A stretch of 64,000 nt of DNA from Lingula anatina (GCF_001039355.2 NW_019776135.1:180365-244364); one strand, 5' to 3'; shown: positions 1-13,300, numbered from the stretch's first letter. Notes: generated from the letters alone by a model not told the origin. Made by a program: numbers and translations.

Positions 1-1427
1 TGGGGATGCTTATGTATTATGGTTACCATTTGGCCTATTGGGTAAGATTTGCGAGAAAAAATTAATACAAACACATATATGCAAAACATGTAAATTTGCT
101 GAAATCATATGCCAATAATCTGCACAATTCCTCACTCATTCAAAGGACACGGGCGAATTTACCAGTATAAATTAAAAGACGGCAAGTTTTGTTATTGACT
201 TAAATCCATGTTCAAAATATTATATTTTATCTATGTTTACATTAGAAGCCATTGATCTGCATAAATAGTGAATCGGATCAGGATTAAAACAAATGATGGG
301 ATTCTGAAAAAAATGTCAAGGAAGATTATGAAAATAGTATTTAGAAAATAGACTTTTCGGCAAATAACTCCGTTCCTTCGTGTTTATAGGGTGGCACCAC
401 TTCTATTTGAGGCGACCTGGGATAGGACTGTACTATTCCTTCACTTTGGGCGGCCTAGGGACAGGATTTATATATGACCTCTTTCGCATGCCATGCCTAG
501 TGAAAAGGAGAAACAGAGAACTCGAAGTAGCGCTCCAACGTCCCCAAGACGCATGGAGATATCGTTACCGTTGTCATCTTGATGATGCCTATGGCTTGAT
601 ATTTCCACTGGGTTTCCTTGGCCTTCATCATTTTTACCTCCGCCGGTTTAAATGGGGCTTGCTGTACTTATTTACGTTTGGAATTTTTGGTATTGGTTGG
701 ATCATCGATTTCTTCCGTCTTCCAAGTTTGGTGAAAGAAGCAAACCGAGAAAATCAACCAGTTCAAGCCCATGGATACATAGTAACCACAGCACGCCATC
801 CATCTTTCCCTGGGCAAGCGGTGCCAAACAGCGGTCAAAGTCAATCGCTTACAACAGAACAGTCTGGGACATTTACACACGTTAATACATACAGTGGACC
901 CCCAGTCAACTATGACCCTCCAACTTACCATGGGGGACCTCAAGGTGCGTTTGTCTTCCTATTTCTTATGTAAGAATTTAAAAAATTAATCTTAAATGAG
1001 AAATGGTATACCATCAGTTTGAAAAATCAATGTATTTTGAACGTGTTTTTGTCACATTAAACTAATCGTGGTATGTTACAGGTGAAAAAGCCAATAACGT
1101 TAAAAAGGTCTTTATTGCTATTCAAGCATACACTTATCATCGCTATTGTCTTATGTCACAGATCACGATGCTGCCCCACCACCCCCTTATTCAGAGATTG
1201 CCGGAGGAACATCACATGGCTTCCAGTACAACCAAGGGCAGTCACAGCCATATTTCTCTGGTTTACAGCAACAAAACCAGTATCAACAACAGCAGCAGCA
1301 ATACCAGTGTCAACAACAACAGCAATACCAGTATCAACAACAAAGGGATCCATTCCAACAACAACAATACACTAACAACTATGGTGCCCTGGCACCTCAT
1401 GCACCACCTCAAGAAAAGTCACATTAA
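1..1427 (+). CDS. Multi-TM2-domain membrane protein, copy A (3' part; start lies left of the window)
   Basis: Exons read are 1-41 (partial), 390-944 and 1162-1427 (TGA-free frame ending in a TAA stop at 1425-1427). Both introns are phase 1 and GT-AG. The visible protein holds two TM2 units: one begins GDAYVLWLPFGLLG and continues into WHHFYLRRPGIGLYY, the next begins DDAYGLIFPLGFLGLHHFYL. Each unit has paired hydrophobic segments around a conserved HHFYLRR turn and ends in an F-R-(M/L)-P-x-L-V-K motif. By comparison with copy B an upstream exon with a further TM2 unit should lie off-window. The last exon encodes a PPPPY motif, the type bound by WW domains, followed by a long glutamine/tyrosine-rich tail (about residues 25-75 of that exon). 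TM2 proteins are membrane proteins of poorly known biochemistry. The repeated TM2 layout resembles the membrane part of DNAJC22, but no J domain is seen. Function is not assigned. Confidence 0.8.
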
Positions 1428-2815
1428 TTTATGTTCTTATTTTGTTATTTATTTCGATGACAGTTGTCACAAGATATCACAACGATCCTTCTTAAAAAAA
1501 CTATCCGTAAGATGCCAAACGGCGTCTGATTTGTTTAGGATATGAAGAAGAGGAATATTCATTTTAATTATAATAATGATGAACAAAAATGCTACTTTGA
1601 ACAGCCAGAACCTAGTAGGACTACGTATAGCTTAAGCAGCTTCTGTTAGTTAATAGTGCTCTTAGGCGCAAACATAGTAATTAAATTAAATTCGTTAAAA
1701 TAGTACTTATATACCGTGGCCAGGGAGGGGCCGGGGTTCGAACGAACAGGCACTTTTTGACGGAAAAAGGTCCACTCTAGGTAAAATTGATTAAGTACAC
1801 GAAGTTTTCATCGTAAAAGGTCCACTTTTGGTGTAAAAGGTCCCACCTTTGAAATTGATGGCTCCAGACCTGCTTGTTGTTTATATGCAAAGAAATGTTC
1901 AACTCTGTAATTATTGCATGAATTTCGTCACTGGGTCACAGTAAAGAGAAGTGATTTAACTTCGTCAGAGCAATATCTGTGAATATCTGGTGAAAAATGA
2001 ACATGTGACCCTGGTAGACGGTACATAATCATATCGGAAAAGATTGTTAAATACGTGTATTACCATAACATACACATTTTCATATTGCTTTTAGCTTCTT
2101 CACTTTGTTTTATTCACCCCGCCCTCATTTTATTTTCCCATTCCATGCTGTCCTCGTACTTTCAAATATACACTGTGCCTTTGGAACCCTCTCGTAGCAT
2201 GCTACACAGTGTTTGATTATTCGGTGTCTGGCTGGTTATGTGACAGCTACCAATCTTGTAATTTTACGATCGTTTGCATTTCAGCACAGAGTCACAGAAC
2301 AGAAATGTTCAAAGCAAGCGAATAGCCAAAAAATACATGTGAACATCAAATAAACCGACTTCTCTCAGTGGCCATGTAGAGCTGGTAGAGGGATCTTAAC
2401 ACCAGTCGCGTCTCCTTTCTGTGTTAGCATGTAGGTTAAAAAATGAACAAAGGAGTATCTCAAACCGCGACGAATTCGTTTCGAATTGTGATAATATGTG
2501 TTGTTTTATTCTTTTATAAAGTAATCGGGTGATATAAAGCATGATAAAAAGCTCGTCACGTTCAGATATTTAACTTCAACTAGCTTTTCTGTTCCAATTA
2601 TATACATAAAAATAAACTATTGCGACAGGCAGTATCAGCAACGCCTGATATGTTGCACGTACATGTACTGATACTAATAAACATCTCAGCTAAAGATAGA
2701 ACACTGTCAACCCTCAGCACTCAGAGGGCACTGGCCGACGAAGACCGAACACTGATAAATTGTGGATGCTATTTTCATCAAAATCCATTAATAAATTTTA
2801 GTTAGGCTGGTGAAA

Positions 2816-2838
2816 AACAAACAAACAAACAAACAAAA
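2816..2838. repeat. (AAAC)n microsatellite
   Basis: About five perfect CAAA units. Confidence 0.9.
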
Positions 2839-3015
2839 AGAGAAATTAAATAAAATAACATTATTCAGATAGCAAACAACTTGCACAGTTTGGAAAAGTA
2901 GTTTTTAAAACCCAAATAAATTAACAAAATTATAGAGTACACATATCCGATATGCGATGTTTGAATGAATATATGTATTATATTTAAGTTTTATACATCT
3001 GTGCAATATGAAACC

Positions 3016-3039
3016 AAATAAATAAATAAATAAATAAAT
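3016..3039. repeat. (AAAT)n microsatellite
   Basis: Six perfect AAAT units. Confidence 0.9.
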
Positions 3040-3383
3040 GACACGATCTTTTCATGGGCAAAATTTGGAATTTTTTGCACTTTTTAAAACAAATTCTTAA
3101 AAATAGAACACTTCTATTGAGTAGTAGCAACAAAACCGAAATGCAGGCTTTTATTTCTATCGTATTCAGAAAAAGCACCTCAAATGCAACACAGAATTTT
3201 ATTATTAATTATTCTATAACTAGAAGATCAGAGGGGCGATACCGCCTCCGGATATTCAACCACCAGCTGGAGTAGGCACATTCATATGGAAAACCAAAAA
3301 AGGGATACCACCGCCAGAGTTGTGCTTGGCAAGCTCTACAAAATGCAATAAACCAGAGCTCTCAAAAATGCCAAAAGGAGCTA

Positions 3384-3602
3384 AAAACAGCATAACTTTT
3401 GTCAAAATGGTCTGATCAAACTGATTTTTGGACTCAACCTGTAATTTCGTAACATTTATTACTCCTGTGATTTTCAAGCTAATAGGCCTGTCGGTCCTCC
3501 TTAAAATATGTTTTACGTGTTGTAGGCCTATCTATCTGAAAAAAGGGGAAATACCCATAACTTTTGAATAAATGGTCCGATCAGGCTGATTTTCAAACTT
3601 GA
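3384..3602. repeat. Two units of a dispersed repeat (third unit inverted at 63461-63520)
   Basis: Segments 3384-3441 and 3556-3602 share the pattern CATAACTTTTG, then AAATGGTC(T/C)GATCA, then CTGATTTT followed by an ACT-rich end. The same pattern occurs in reverse complement at 63461-63520 inside the myosin gene. The three copies are diverged. They look like pieces of a middle-repetitive family; no transposon ends were identified. Confidence 0.55.
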
Positions 3603-4213
3603 TTTTTGTTGTATGAATAATCATTAGTTCTGTAAGTTTAAAGACACTTAGCCTACAGTGTTAGCCTATCACTAAAAGTGATAGTCAAAAGTCAAAACCC
3701 TGAGATTGAGTTGTTTGGCTATATTTTCAGGTCACACGTTATGTAGGCCTACTAATGGCATATTCAAGGTGTGACTTCCAACCTCTGTTGACCTGAAGGC
3801 CTTTAGCCTACGTAGTCACATTTGTTAACATCAGTGATAGGCCTACTTACACAATAAAAATTGGTGGTGATTATGGTTTTAAGCATTATGTAGGCCTAAT
3901 ATTGCATCAAAATTGGCGAAAATCCTATTTTGGCACTGCCACCATATTGACCTTTAAAGGAAAACCACGTTACATAGGCCTATGGCTCTCAAACTCGCAG
4001 AAAAATAACTCATCGGACTGAAATACAGCTTGAATCAGAAAAACAGCCTAGTTGGACCGTTTTTGTGAAATGTTCATTTTGGTATTTCAACGTTGGATTT
4101 AGAATACCCACGGGCATGAACCGTATGGTAGTTAGGCCTACGTTTGCTGAATGACCAACTACGTAGGCCTATAGCAGATGATTAGGCCCTAAAAACAAGT
4201 AGCGTTAGGCCTA
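3523..4213. repeat. Cluster of palindromic octamer TAGGCCTA
   Basis: Eight exact copies of TAGGCCTA start at 3523, 3744, 3838, 3891, 3975, 4133, 4164 and 4206, with further near matches (AGGCCTG, TAGCCTA) between them. They are not in a regular tandem array. I found only one further exact copy in the window (39719-39726). Confidence 0.75.
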
Positions 4214-4498
4214 CTTATTTTTTTTCTAATTTATACAAATTTGTTGTTGAGCATTATTAGGTATTATTGCATCAAAATTGACGAAAACATCTATTTGTGC
4301 ATCATTTTTTTCCAGTTTTTGTCGGTACATTTGACTTGTTGTTGTTGATGCTCAAGGGTTGTGCACCGTAACAGTAGCCTATAGGCCCTATGAGAGGCCT
4401 GACTACCAGTCAATAAGATATCATCATGAAAACTGACATAGTGAACTTCAGCCTTGCAGACAGTTCACATAACATATTTGAGTCCTAGTTTTGAACAC

Positions 4499-4534
4499 AG
4501 AAGTAGAGAAAATGCATTCCATTTCTCTACTTCT
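4499..4534. other. Perfect 13-bp inverted repeat (hairpin)
   Basis: The arm AGAAGTAGAGAAA (4499-4511) is exactly complementary to 4522-4534, with a 10-nt loop. It lies about 190 bp upstream of the copy B start codon. Its function is unknown; it could be a remnant of a fold-back element. Confidence 0.6.
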
Positions 4535-4719
4535 ATGTTTTGAATAAGTGATAGAAACGCTGCTGCACATGCGCGGGCGTTTGACACTTTCGGTGCTACT
4601 TCCGACATGAAGATTTCTCAAACCTAGCAACTATGTCAACTATGCTGCAACTTGGCTTAATCCTGTAGTTATACAATCACACGCTCCTAGTCATTTCGCA
4701 ACACACGTAGACAAGTATT

Positions 4720-6492
4720 ATGGCGGCGGTGTGGGTTGGTTATAAAATCTGTAAAGAAGGACAGTTGAGAAGAAAGGACCACGAGAAAGCACAGCCGAGT
4801 ACTGGGTTCGTGGCCACGGCGTCTTCTCCCGAGGCCTGCCAATATGTGCACCCACCGGTGTCCCAGACCTCTCCAGCGCAAAATATAACCGACTCTCACC
4901 AAAGAGTTGTTAAAAAGAAATCGCTGTTGGAGGCTTACTTGCTGTGGTTGGTACTTGGGTTGTTCGGAGCACATCATTTTTACTTGCATCGTCCATATTT
5001 TGGTGTGATGTACCTGACCACCGTTGGACTTTTTGGTTGCGGGTGGGTGATCGACTTATTCAGAATGCCGATCCTGGTAAAAGATGCCAACAAACGGATT
5101 GAAGAACGGACACCTATCCAACTCAGAAAGAGAAGCATTGGAGATGCGTATGCATTGTGGTTACCACTTGGCCTTTGGGGTAAGATTTACAATGTACAAG
5201 AAAAACTAATACAAAATACATGTATATTGAGGTAACCATTTGGTCTTATAATTAATAGCACATGTAATATTTATGAAAACAAGCAATGTAAATATTAAAC
5301 AAAATTTTTAACTTCTGATATATTAGTATTATACTGTATATTTATGTTTTCGTGTAGCACGTAAATTTTTGCATTAGTAAATAATAGTACATTGTAGCAG
5401 TGTTAATAGTCTACGGGAATTGTTGTGCTAGTCTTCATGCATGTCAATATTATACATTCCAGGTATACTGACTCATAATCTCTTGTTCACATTCACTATA
5501 AAAGTGTGCTAGTAGAACAGAAAAGACAAAAATTTAAGTGACATTTGAAAAGAAGACGGAGGGGAATATCTGCAGGGCAATCAACATCCAGTTTTGGATT
5601 TATTTGGCATTAGACTTTGTACATGTATGCTCTTGAGAATTTCAGAAGCTCTAGAATTTTTGTTTCTGGGGTACCAAAAATTATTAAAATAGTATAATTT
5701 TCATGATGACTAACTTCTTGTATTTTAGGTTTACATCATTTCTATTTGAGGCGGCCTGGGATAGGATTGTACTATAGTCTCACTATTGGTGGGCTAGGGA
5801 CAGGATTTATTTTCGACCTCTTTCGCATGCCATTCCTGGTGAAACGAAGCAACAAGGAACTTGAGGAAGCCTTAAGACAGCCCCAAATCGCATGGAAATA
5901 TTTTTCTACATGTTATCTAGATGATGCCTATTGCTTGATATTTCCACTGGGTTTCCTTGGTCTACATCATTTTTACCTCCGTAGGTTTAAATGGGGCCTG
6001 CTGTACTTGTTAACATTTGGACTTTTTGGTATTGGTTGGATCATCGATTTCTTCCGCCTTCCAAGTTTGGTGAAAGAAGCAAACCAAGAAAACCAACCAT
6101 CTCAAGCCCATGGATACCCAGCAACCAACTCACCCCTACCATCTTTCTCAGGACAAGCGGTGCCAAACAGTAATCAAAGCCCTGAACATGCTTACCCTAG
6201 AATGAATCAAGGTGCGTTTTCCTTCTTGTTTCAATTATATATATTTCCAACAAATAGAGTAAATACTTTTTAAACTGAGAGTCACTTTAATTTTTTTTTT
6301 TTTTTTTTTTTTTGACAGGGCATTATGAATAACAGGTGACAAAGACATATCAAATAAAATAAAAATTTTGGGTCTTGCATTATTCACATTCAGACGTATA
6401 CTGATTATCGCTATTCTTTTACATCAGGTCATGATGCTGCCCCACCACCCCCATATTCAGAGATTGACAGAGGGTCATCACAGGGCATCTAG
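4720..6492 (+). CDS. Triple TM2-domain membrane protein, copy B (335 aa, complete)
   Basis: Exons are 4720-5179, 5729-6211 and 6428-6492, with phase 1 introns at the same positions as in copy A. The N-terminal ~65 residues are polar. Three TM2 units follow: AYLLWLVLGLFGAHHFYLHR (from ~residue 70), DAYALWLPLGLWG joined across the intron to LHHFYLRRPG, and DAYCLIFPLGFLGLHHFYLR. Each unit closes with F-R-(M/L)-P-x-L-V-K. The last exon keeps the PPPPYSEI motif but stops at TAG (6490-6492), where copy A has CAG for glutamine, so the Q-rich tail is lost. The intron sequence just after the first exon is also similar to copy A (GTAAGATTT and a shared AT-rich run), so the duplication is fairly recent. 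The ATG at 4720 is the first in frame. Molecular function is unknown. Confidence 0.85.
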
Positions 6493-8542
6493 TACAACAG
6501 AAATTGATGACAAGTCAAACCTGTGCCTGAAGTAACCTAGATCATCACTGATCCCGCGTTGCATTTTTACCAGCGTGATAAGTTGGAAAAGGGTTATTGG
6601 TAGATTACTCTTCTTAGACATCTAATGGGCATACAGTTTTATAATTAACTTATTAGTCAGTCATCATAATTGTCATGGGAAGCCTATTGAACATTGGGCT
6701 ATGTATCCCCCTGCAGACTCCATGGGTGAAACCGGTATAGTGATACTGAAGTGAAGTTTCTGACACAACTTAAAGGGATAATAACTTTTTGTCTTGGCCA
6801 AAAAATGAATTTTCCTGGAGTAAACAACAATTTTCCCATACTTACTAATGGTTAATGAATCCATTTTTACATTCAAAGTTAGTCCCTGGTTTTTTTCTAA
6901 AAAGTTTGTTGTTATAATCTCTTAAGAGATTATAACAGAGTATAGCCATCGTCACGTGGTCTAAAGACAAGCTCAGATATCAGAATAATAGCTATAACTG
7001 CAGTTTTTGTGGTACAACAGAATAAATTATATTTCTATGAGTTATTCACAATGTTTTTTATTGTAAAATATAGGTCTGATACGAAGAGTTATTATCCCTT
7101 TATAATGACATCATTCAATCTGACTGAGACTTGATGTTACATGAGGAGTATATATTTTTTTACTCAGAACAATGTGTTTACTCTCAGGGTCAACAGCCTT
7201 TAAGGCCTTAAGATTCTTTATAAATCAGCTTTATCTGTGCAAATTTAAGTAGGCCAAGTACATGTAAATATTGCCTGCCTTACAGTCTGATTGTGTACTG
7301 CAACTTGTGTTATGCCAAGCCCAAAAAATGTAAATATGGAAGTTATCTTTGTTGTGAATTTTATACCAAGTACTATTGTTCATTAGTGTCATAGTGGTGA
7401 TTTCACGACCAAACCTCATTAAAAACTTTCACATTTAAATCAAATTAAATCAACATGTGGTAAAAATTGTTCAGATGTCTCAATTTTAATATTACATGAA
7501 TCTGTTAATGTATTTTATTTATTGCAAAGAACTGTAACCAAGTTTTAAAAGGATGTTTTCATTTTTAAAAGAATTGAAAAACTTTATTTATGGCTTCATC
7601 TCCTAGTTAAAGTTTGTATCAGGGTCAGTTTAATTATGTTGTTAAAGGTTTCTAATAATATGTCTTAATTTTGTAAACTGGCTTCAATATCTCTGCCTTT
7701 CTTTAGGAATATTTTGTGTGCATTAGTACATAAGGAGAATTTTGTATTGTAATCAGAGAAAGATCAGGGATTGGAGATCAGAGATCATCAAAGTTTGTGT
7801 GGTCAGTGGAACCAATAGCTGGATTGTCCCTGTCTTAGGAGACTCCTGATCTCTCAGCCAGAAAAATAAACATAGAGATAAGTCAGTTAGTAGTTGATCT
7901 TTGGAAAAAATATCATAGCCCTTGTGATACTTGCTGGAGAAGTAGCTCAGACCAAGTGTCCATTGTGATATTAGAATCAAAACTTTGTTGGAAAGTGGCA
8001 CATAGCAAGGCAATGCCCTGTAATATATTAGTCAATCGTATTTTCAGAAAAATATGCTATTCTCATTATGATAACATTCACTTTTTTTTCCTTCTAGTCA
8101 CAATCTATAACAGGCTGGTGTGAAGACAAATGTTTGTTTGGAAGCATTATTGCAATTAAGACACAAGACCTTATGATCATTAAAATCTGTATTTTTATGA
8201 TAGGTCCTATTCTTCACACCCCATCACAAGCACTACAATTGTAAGATCAATACTTTATTTACCACTATCTCTTAAATGTTACTTAACATGATACTGATGA
8301 ATAAAGTACTTTTTACTATGGAATTTTAAGTAAGGTATGCAACAACATGATATCAAATATCTTGAGCTAGAGACAAGAGTCATCCGATCAACTAATTGAA
8401 AGTAAATTGAAATTTCACAGAAGGTGATGGGGTTCTTGAACAATAAATTCAGCTATGATTATTAATAGCATTGCAAAAAATCATTGTTGATTTAATATTT
8501 CATAACCTAGGTTATGGGATGTCTTTCTGCTGTTCCTATGCT
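6493..8542. other. Convergent intergenic region, TM2 copy B / HINT1
   Basis: It should hold the 3' UTRs of copy B (plus) and HINT1 (minus). A TTTATT at 8254-8259 would be an AATAAA polyadenylation signal for HINT1, about 285 nt past its stop. Apart from one MITE (6771-7102) no other element was recognised. The T-run at 6290-6314 lies just before it, in the last intron of copy B. Confidence 0.55.
6771..7102. mobile_element. MITE with 16-bp terminal inverted repeats (copy 1)
   Basis: The left end TAAAGGGATAATAACT (6771-6786) is the exact reverse complement of the right end 7087-7102. If the terminal TA is the duplicated target, the element is AAGGG...CCCTT flanked by TA, as for Tc1/mariner-type MITEs. 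It is 332 bp, AT-rich and has no coding capacity. At its centre is a perfect 26-bp palindrome (6911-6936, half-site GTTATAATCTCTT). A diverged second copy lies at 11492-11819. Confidence 0.75.
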
Positions 8543-10049
<1,507 letters not shown>

Positions 10050-10306
10050 CGTGTTGCCTATTTAATCAGAGTCAGATTTGTACAAGTAATCGAGTTTCGC
10101 AATTTTTGTACATAAATTTTCCTCGTAAGAAGAGGCATATCAACTGTTATTTTAGGTAAAATGAAAAGAATGTAATTGAAATTTTGTTTATAATGCGCAC
10201 CGTAGTCTGGAATTCGAAAATATTTTATTTATTGAAAGTCAAGGTCGCATAAATTGGGTCAGCTGTCAAGAACAGGAAACATGAGAGTTGTCGTTGCTCT
10301 TCTAAC
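10050..10306. promoter_or_regulatory. Divergent promoter region, HINT1 / Rab
   Basis: 257 bp separate the two start codons, so both 5' UTRs and promoters must lie here or overlap. No TATA box is placed convincingly. Assignment rests on gene geometry only. Confidence 0.55.
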
Positions 10307-10310
10307 ATGA
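10281..10310 (+). promoter_or_regulatory. Nine-codon upstream ORF overlapping the Rab start codon
   Basis: An ATG at 10281 opens a nine-codon frame (MRVVVALLT) whose TGA stop (10308-10310) overlaps the Rab ATG (10307-10309) as ATGA. If the mRNA begins upstream of 10281, translation of the Rab would need leaky scanning or reinitiation. The transcription start is unknown. Confidence 0.5.
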
Positions 10311-13300
10311 AGCAGATAGAAGCAAAAATTGTAGTACTTGGCTCTCAGGGTAAGGAAATAACGTACAGTAGGCTACAAGAGGGAGCGTTAGATTTCTAGA
10401 GCAAGAGTATGTGAATACTTTAACTGAAAAAATTACCATAGTTTTAGGATGGGTACTGCGTATGTGTTACCCTTGCTCTCTCAACCCCACTTGTTGCACT
10501 TGAGGGAATAACACCGTCTCATGACTCCTGAGCACGTGCATAAACAACACCTGGTGCTATCGGTATCTTTAAAGGCTATCTTATCCCAAAATTTCCCATT
10601 TTATCGCTGTGTAATTTAGTTTGGGGTTTAATTTAAGGCGATCTTTTTCAAATGCTGCATGTATTTTTAGCTTGCTTTTTCTGTCTCTGTCACTCCTATT
10701 CAAATTTTCTGTATTTACTGAGCATGCTAGAGCTAAAGATAGGTAGGTGTAGATAACTTTGTTATTCTGTTTCAGCTTCAAGTCACAGAGCCAAGCATGT
10801 GCCATTTGCTTTTCCTCTCAATTTAACACATATTACAAATATTTAAGCCAACAAGTAATAGCCACTAATAGTGCTGTAGGTTAATTAGTTAAGATTATCA
10901 ACTCTTTTACCAGTAAAGCTGCAATAAATTTTTTTAATTAATGAAGGCTATCATCCACATAATACAGTATGCAAGAAATGTTTACAAGTGATGTTTTCAG
11001 CCCCAAAACAAACTGCTGGGCAGAATGTTCATCAAATAAAAGATTACCTTTAAATTAAAATACAGTAAATTGTTTACTTGTAAAATATACAATATTGGGA
11101 ATCCATTACCCTGCTTGAATGAAGTTGTGTTGTAAACTTTATAAAGTACCAATAGTAAGAATTGAACAGATTGAAAGAGATCTGCTCCTGTGAAGTTATT
11201 TGTTGCAATGACAAAGGTAAGACAATGAAAATACTTTATTAAGGACATCCTTTCTGTAGTCTCACATGACATCACTCAGTACGTGGTACTGACAGCCTTA
11301 TCTCAAATATTTTTTATTGGTGTATGAAGACTTATCTGCAGGTAGTTGATGTCAAATACACTAGTTAAACTGTTACATAATGTGTGGGCATCTTTTTGAA
11401 TGCTTTTATTACTACAATACAATGATGACAAAAAGGTTAAAGATAGGTCAAGCAATTGTTAGCTACATGTGGTACTCACTTATTTACTTACTAAACAAAA
11501 TAACAAAAGTATCATAAAGTAGTTTTTCCTGAGGTAAACAAAAATTTTTATATTCTTTTAACTTTCCAATAATTAATGAATTCCTGTGGGCATTCACAGT
11601 TAGTTGATTGTTTTTTAAGTGTGCTTTCTGTAATAATCTCTTAACAGATTTACTGAGGATAGCCATCTGTGAATGTCCATGCAGTTTCAGTGGCAAGCTC
11701 AAGTTTCAGAATAAGCACTGTTTTGGTGGTAAAATGGAATTTATTATATTTCTGTGTGTTGATTACAATGTATTTATTGGGGAATTTTGAATCTCATGTG
11801 AAGAGTTGTTATCCCTTTAATACAGCAACAGTATTATAACACTTTTCATTTATACATTCTTACACTATACTATTCCTCTAGAGAATAATGAAACTCATTG
11901 GAGAGAGGCAATCTGAGATGATTTTCAGTATATACTGCACCTATTAGTCTTCACTCCAGTGCTGCATTGATAACAAAAGAAGGAGACTATATGTGTATCA
12001 GATTTGTTCTTTGCAGACAGTGTTTTAGTTGCCCAATAAATCATTAATATTTATTTGATATTCTAGGAGTTGGCAAAACCAGTGTTGTGACCAGATATGT
12101 TACTCAAACATACAAACATGTCAGTCCTACCATTGGGGCCTCCTTTTTCACCTGCAAAGTGTAAGTCGCAATCATCAATTAGATACTTGGTAGATAAACT
12201 ATCTGTTTGCTTTGATATTTTTTGGCCTACAAATGTTAAATGGCCTAGGTATAATTTGTATTATATACCAGATTCTCAAAATGATTTTTCAGATTTTGCA
12301 TTGAAAACTTCTCATACATTTGTGAATAACCATCTGTCATTAGACTTCTGGTCATGTGTTTTATAGTTCACTATCAGTGTAATTTATGAAGTGTCTTCTG
12401 TAGTCAGATTGACAAATCAGCTTCAGAGACAGTGTAATATACTGTAATTTTAGTTAAAGCATGGATGATGATGGACTGTCTTAATTTATTGTTTAGAACA
12501 CCAAGATTAGCCTGTATTATTTGGTAGAAATCAATATGCTTCAGTTACTAAAATTCTCTTGATAAAAAAGTAGAAATATCAGGATTTAATGTGTACTTTT
12601 CAGGACCATAGGGGACTACAGAGTGAAAATGAGTGTGTGGGACACAGCAGGTCAGGAGAGGTTCAGATCTATGGTACGTACATGTCTTGTTGCTGTGGTG
12701 AGCTTCACATATCATATTTCCTTCGTGAACTTCACGTGACATGTTGCCTCATTTGAGTAATATGAGTGGAGTGAAGCCCCATGTATTGTTGTCTGCCTAT
12801 GCGTTATTGCTGTTGATCTGCCACACCTATAAAATAGAATTTGGATATCTTTTATATGGATTTTTGTAATTTTGCTATGATGGTGTCTGCCCAGATAGAG
12901 AAACTTATTTGTAAATATATGTAGCTCATTATCTGAGTCCCTTGCCCCTTATCTTAAACATATATAAACAGTTGATTACACCTACTGGGCTGGACTCCAA
13001 GAGTTATTTCTGTGACAAGGTCATTTGGAGGCTACTAATCAGAGTTGTACATTGAATGTATGTGCTGATTATGTCACTATATTATTATTGCTGTCATTCC
13101 AGGCTCCCATGTATTACAGGAAAGCCAATGCTGCAATGCTTGTATATGATATTTCTAATAAAGATTCTTTTGATGATATAAAAATGTGGGTCAATGGTAA
13201 GTAGTGGTTCTGCACATATCTGTATTTAAGTTGTAGTAATACATATATAATTTTAAACTGTCTGTAACATCAGGCAACGTTTAAGATACAAGGTATTTGA

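Larger units (their letters stand above)
1428..4719. other. Intergenic region between the two TM2 genes
   Basis: No coding exon recognised. It presumably starts with the 3' UTR of copy A and ends with the promoter of copy B. It holds three loose copies of AAAAGGTCCAC (1764, 1816, 1838), two short tetranucleotide repeats, two units of a dispersed repeat (3384-3441 and 3556-3602), a cluster of TAGGCCTA octamers and a 13-bp-stem hairpin. Each is listed separately. Confidence 0.6.

Noticed and set aside
1146-1545. Overlapping alternative frames in the TM2 copy A last exon
   Set aside because: They are shadows of the CAA/CAG-rich coding frame; only the frame joined to exon 390-944 gives the PPPPY and Q-rich tail shared with copy B.
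1720-1760. GGTTCGAAC resembling a tRNA T-loop
   Set aside because: No matching acceptor, D or anticodon stems around it.
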